Part shown: positions 45,281-48,878 of the stretch, in pieces
Position numbering within the stretch: the stretch's first letter is position 1
How the letters are laid out: the number at the start of each line of letters is the position of its first letter
Assembly: GCA_003184365.1 (NCBI GenBank)
Contig: NKYR01000200.1
Location: forward strand, 1-48,878
DNA length: 48,878 nucleotides
Source of the DNA: Evernia prunastri
Lineage: Eukaryota; Ascomycota; Lecanoromycetes; Lecanorales; Parmeliaceae
Direction: 5' to 3'
The notes under the pieces: generated by a model
The model's database searches: none
Told to the model about the DNA's origin: nothing
The model's input: only the letters and a program-made list of their open reading frames with translations
Program-made: the position numbers and the translations under genes

Positions 45281-46631
45281 TCATTTCCTCCCCCAACCTT
45301 GAATACAATTGGGGTCCAATGTCGCTAGCGGCGAACGGAAGGTCGGTATTGGGGCTCCCTGTAATTCCAACCGAGACGCTAGCGATAGCTGCGACCCTAT
45401 ATTGCTAGAGGCCGGAGTGGAAGGACTGTTGAAAGAGCTGTCGAAGGAGCTACTGAAGGAACTATTTGGCGACGGATTTGTCTGGACCGCTATACTTTGC
45501 TGACGAAGGTTTACTGTAACTGGAGCAAGACCCCCTATTTCTGCTTTCTTTCGACGGCTAGGCTTTTCTTTCGATATAAGGTCTCGGCGACCTACTGCAA
45601 TAAGCCAACTGGTTCTACCCTCGTCATACAGTCGCGCTTCGTTTGATGTGTCGCTTTCGGCCATGGCTAGGGCATATTCCTTCCCCACTTTGGTGGTTTT
45701 CCGTGGTTTCTGTACTTCAAGGGACGGTAGCGATGAGAGCTCTCCAATGATACTCTCGATCTCGGTACGATATATTGAGAGAGCAGACCAAACACGACCG
45801 ATACGATCCAAGTCCTCCGATTGAAACCCGGGTTGGAACAAGGCTAGCTGTTTGAGAACGGGGTCGGGGAGAACAAGATCACCAAGAACTGGAATATCTG
45901 AACCTGCCGTAACCTTCGCTACCTCATCATCCCGCCATTTGGAGAGCCTTTCACTCAACCACCCCTCAGACACCGACTTCATACCCGAGACGCTTGGGTT
46001 GGGCCGAAAAGAAGGGATAATTTTGGGATTGCATATCGAACAGCATATAGCTGGTCTTTCTTGGAGTCTACCAGTGTATGTATTATCACCGAAACACCTC
46101 AGTAACGCTAGTCGATGACACTCTTTAGTGTAGATGAAACTTCTAATATCATCTGTAAGCTTCAGCCTTCGCTCCGCATTCCGTTTCTCCTGCCAGTTCA
46201 ACGAGGAACTATCGGGTTGACTTCTAGCTTCGGATTCACTAGATGTATCGTGGAATGTATCTAAGCGAAGCCGACTTGCGGAAGGGTTCTTTTTTTTACG
46301 TTTCCGCGCGATTAGTCGCTGACCATCGTATGCCCACGGTTCAGCTATCAGAAAGAAATGGGCCTGGCCGCTTCCACTACGCATAGCCCTCCCTGCACGC
46401 TGGGCAAGCGCATTGATTGTCTTGGGTAATCGGAAATTGACGATTATAACAATGTCTGGATTGTCGGCTCCAAGACCATAGCCTTCGCTCGCGACAACAA
46501 TACGATACTTTGACCAAGCTCCCGGCTCTAAAGGATTATCTGGTTTTTCAAACTCGTCGGACACCCGTCGCTTATCCGAGTCTGCCATTGCCGCAAAATA
46601 CGGCTGAATCCATTCATCAGAACCGACAGGG
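45281..46631 (-). CDS. RecQ-family DNA helicase, C-terminal two-thirds (copy G; 5' cut by gap)
   Basis: On the minus strand this gives helicase lobe 2 and the tail: WSKYRIVVASEGYGLGADNP (motif V-like), DIVIIVNFRLPKTINALAQR then AGRAMRSGSG (motif VI). A RecQ-type zinc-binding part follows, TKECHRLALLRCFGDNTYTG with RPAICCSIC, where the usual Cys residues are present. After this comes a family-unlike region (SEGWLSERLSKWRDDEVAKV) and a Ser/Asn-rich tail ending CIQGWGRK. The frame is open to the gap at 46632 with no stop. It could be a RecQ-like protein of a mobile or telomere-linked element; a housekeeping RecQ is unlikely because it is multicopy. Confidence 0.85.
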
Positions 46632-46632
46632 N

Positions 46633-48366
46633 AAGATCACCAAGAACTGGAATATCTGAACCTGCCGTAACCTTCGCTACCTCATCATCCCGCCATTTGG
46701 AGAGCCTTTCACTCAACCACCCCTCAGACACCGACTTCATACCCGAGACGCTTGGGTTGGGCCGAAAAGAAGGGATAATTTCGGGATTGCATATCGAACA
46801 GCATATAGCTGGTCTTTCTTGGAGTCTACCAGTGTATGTATTATCACCGAAACACCTCAGTAACGCTAGTCGATGACACTCTTTAGTGTAGATGAAACTT
46901 CTAATATCATCTGTAAGCTTCAGCCTTCGCTCCGCATCCCGTTTCTCCTGCGAGTTCAACGAGGAACTATCGGGTTGACTTCTAGCTTCGGATTCACTAC
47001 AACAGTAGATGTATCGTGGAATGTATCTAAGCGAAGCCGACTTGCGGAAGGGTTCTTTTTTTTACGTTTCCGCGCGATTAGTCGCTGACCATCGTATGCC
47101 CACGGTTTAGCTATCAGAAAGAAATGGGCCTGGCCGCTTCCACTACGCATAGCCCTCCCTGCACGCTGGGCAAGCGCATTGATTGTCTTGGGTAATCGGA
47201 AATTGACGATTATAACAATGTCTGGATTGTCGGCTCCAAGACCATAGCCTTCGCTCGCGACAACAATACGATACTTTGACCAAGCTCCCGGCTCTAAAGG
47301 ATTATCTGGTTTTTCAAACTCGTCGGACACCTGTCGCTTATCCGAGTCTGCCATTGCCGCAAAATACGGCTGAATCCATTCATCAGAACCGACAGGGTAT
47401 CCAAATTCCGAGAGCCAACGTAGTCGGACAATGTCGACAAAAGCAAGGAGGAGCCGAATACTATCGAAGTAGATCACCATCTTCGGAATATCTTTTGCAG
47501 CTTGGATATTACCAAGAGGGAAGAACCGACGTAAGTCCTCAAATGTGCCCAGTTTTCCTTCTGCGAAATTCACAGATAGGGAGATTTCAGGCCGGTCAAC
47601 TGATGTCCGAAGGACTGGACATGAATAATCGAAGCCGCTACTCTTCTTGATATAATCCTCTATTCTTGGTGTTAGAGTCGCCGTAACACCAAGGTATGGA
47701 ACACTAGGTAGACGTGCGCGCAGAACACCAAGTTCAGAATACCTAGGGCGAAAGTCCTTCCAATCATCAACACAGTGGATCTCATCGATAGCAAATACAC
47801 GCAAGCGGCCGCGAAAACCCTCCGACTTGATGACATCGTTGTGGAAATCTTTGGTCAAAATCATCTCGGGGCCAATAAATACTACTATTGAGTAAGTATA
47901 CTAGAATCCTCTATCTGCTACTGCTCCTTACCATGTGTAAAATGTCCAGCAGCAATCTGGTACCGCAAAAGCTCGCTATGATGCTCACCATCATATACCA
48001 CAGCCCTGGCGCCGGGAAGCCGGTTGACCTTTTCCAGTTGCTGTTGCTGGATATGCTTCAGCGGCATGATAATGAGTGCAATACCGGGATGGTTAGGGTC
48101 GAGCAGAGGGATAGTCTCGAAGATGAGGCTTTTCCCAATGCCGGTCTTCGAGACAAATATCATTGACCTTTGCATACACCCTACCTCCAGTACCGTGTCT
48201 ACCTGGACCGACTTCCCAGGGTATCCCCACAGTTCCTTGATCCGAAGCTCTACATCTTGCCTCGTCATACGACGAAAGTCCGGTAGTCTGGTATTGGCGG
48301 ACGGCGGAAGCTGCTGGATCACGCCTTCCTGAAGCTCCTTTGCAATGGCCGCCTTGTTCTGCTTCG
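46633..48366 (-). pseudogene. RecQ-family DNA helicase, copy H with 8-bp insertion (both ends at gaps)
   Basis: From the 48366 side, in-frame sequence precedes MIQQLPPSANTRLP, so the start lies beyond the gap. Motif I is VSKTGIGKSLIFETIPLL. Intron 47931-47885 (GTAAGG...ATAG) joins GHFTH to VVFIGPEMILTKDFHNDVI. Then come motif II AIDEIHCVDDWKDF, motif III YLGVTATLT, DRPEISLSV, and motifs V and VI as in copy G. At 46999-47006 there is an extra ACAACAGT relative to copy G, which shifts the frame after FHDTS and gives an early stop at 46956. Beyond that, 46633-46970 still encodes the zinc-binding part in the other frame. This copy is probably inactive unless the insertion is an error. Confidence 0.8.
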
Positions 48367-48367
48367 N

Positions 48368-48878
48368 CGAATACTATCGAAGTAGATCACCATCTTCGGA
48401 ATATCTTTTGCAGCTTGGATATTACCAAGAGGGAAGAACCGACGTAAGTCCTCAAATGTGCCCAGTTTTCCTTCTGCGAAAATCACAGATAGGGAGATTT
48501 CAGGCCGGTCAACTGATGTCCGAAGGACTGGACATGAATAATCGAAGCCGCTACTCTTCTTGATATAATCCTCTATTCTTGGTGTTAGAGTCGCCGTAAC
48601 ACCAAGGTATGGAACACTAGGTAGACGTGCGCGCAGAACACCAAGTTCAGAATACCTAGGGCGAAAGTCCTTCCAATCATCAACACAGTGGATCTCATCG
48701 ATAGCAAATACACGCAAGCGGCCGCGAAAACCCTCCGACTTGATGACATCGTTATGGAAATCTTTGGTCAAAATCATTTCGGGGCCAATAAATACTACTA
48801 TTGAGTAAGTATACTAGAATCCTCTATCTGCTACTGCTCCTTACCATGTGTAAAGTGTCCAGCAGCAATCTGGTACCG
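48368..48878 (-). CDS. RecQ-family DNA helicase, internal fragment (copy I, cut by gap and window end)
   Basis: This repeats the motif II-III part (FAIDEIHCVDDWKDFRPRYS) and the intron, with differences from copy H, such as SVIFAEG for SVNFAEG. It runs off the window at 48878. Confidence 0.8.

Larger units (their letters stand above)
37831..48367. other. Assembly mosaic: nine single-n joins between overlapping repeat contigs
   Basis: Single n characters at 37831, 40194, 40842, 41546, 43465, 43860, 44978, 46632 and 48367 join pieces that repeat each other. For example, the piece after 40194 restarts at the equivalent of 39680, after 40842 at 39837, after 41546 at 39623, after 43465 and again after 44978 at 42907, after 43860 at 42538, and after 48367 at 47454. 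Pieces differ by scattered bases and small indels, so several genomic copies are involved. The order is a scaffolding product and not proof of tandem repetition. Confidence 0.9.

Overview
This is nuclear DNA of a filamentous ascomycete (Pezizomycotina); class and species cannot be fixed from the window. The signs are intron-bearing genes with short introns (about 42-64 nt, GT...CTRAC...AG), orthologues typical of moulds (TmpA, Vnx1, a Pyp-type tyrosine phosphatase, an SR-protein kinase), and GTAC/CCTA-rich intergenic DNA.

Positions 1-34,000 are ordinary gene-containing DNA. In order: a GRIP-domain golgin (IMH1, +); a small TA-flanked inverted-repeat element; an FGGY carbohydrate kinase (+); proteasome ATPase RPT6 (-); vacuolar cation/H+ antiporter VNX1 (+, divergent from RPT6); a rhodanese-like plus tyrosine phosphatase protein (-); an F-box protein (-); a gene-poor 3.7 kb stretch; the TmpA membrane flavoprotein (+); a decayed AMP-dependent ligase (+); an SR-protein kinase (+); and a small C2H2 zinc-finger protein (+). 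These genes are unrelated housekeeping or signalling functions and do not form a cluster. Most need introns joined to be read; splice sites are given where the sequence fixes them.

Positions 34,000-48,878 are repeat-rich. A doubtful acidic-repeat gene is followed by a piggyBac-type transposase relic (-) that stays in one frame over 1.87 kb with nine internal stops, eight of them TGA. Next comes a mobile or subtelomere-like unit with a promoter segment (two copies, at 37357 and 38170), a DUF6589-type gene (+) and a RecQ-family helicase gene (-), convergent with only about 35 bp between their stop codons. The last 11 kb is an assembly mosaic. Nine single-n gaps (37831, 40194, 40842, 41546, 43465, 43860, 44978, 46632, 48367) join overlapping, slightly different copies of this unit, so the serial repetition should not be taken as real tandem order.

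A roughly 100-bp sequence that can fold into a three-way junction lies at the very start of the window and again directly before the DUF6589/RecQ unit. It links the two ends of the window and is one of its more curious features.
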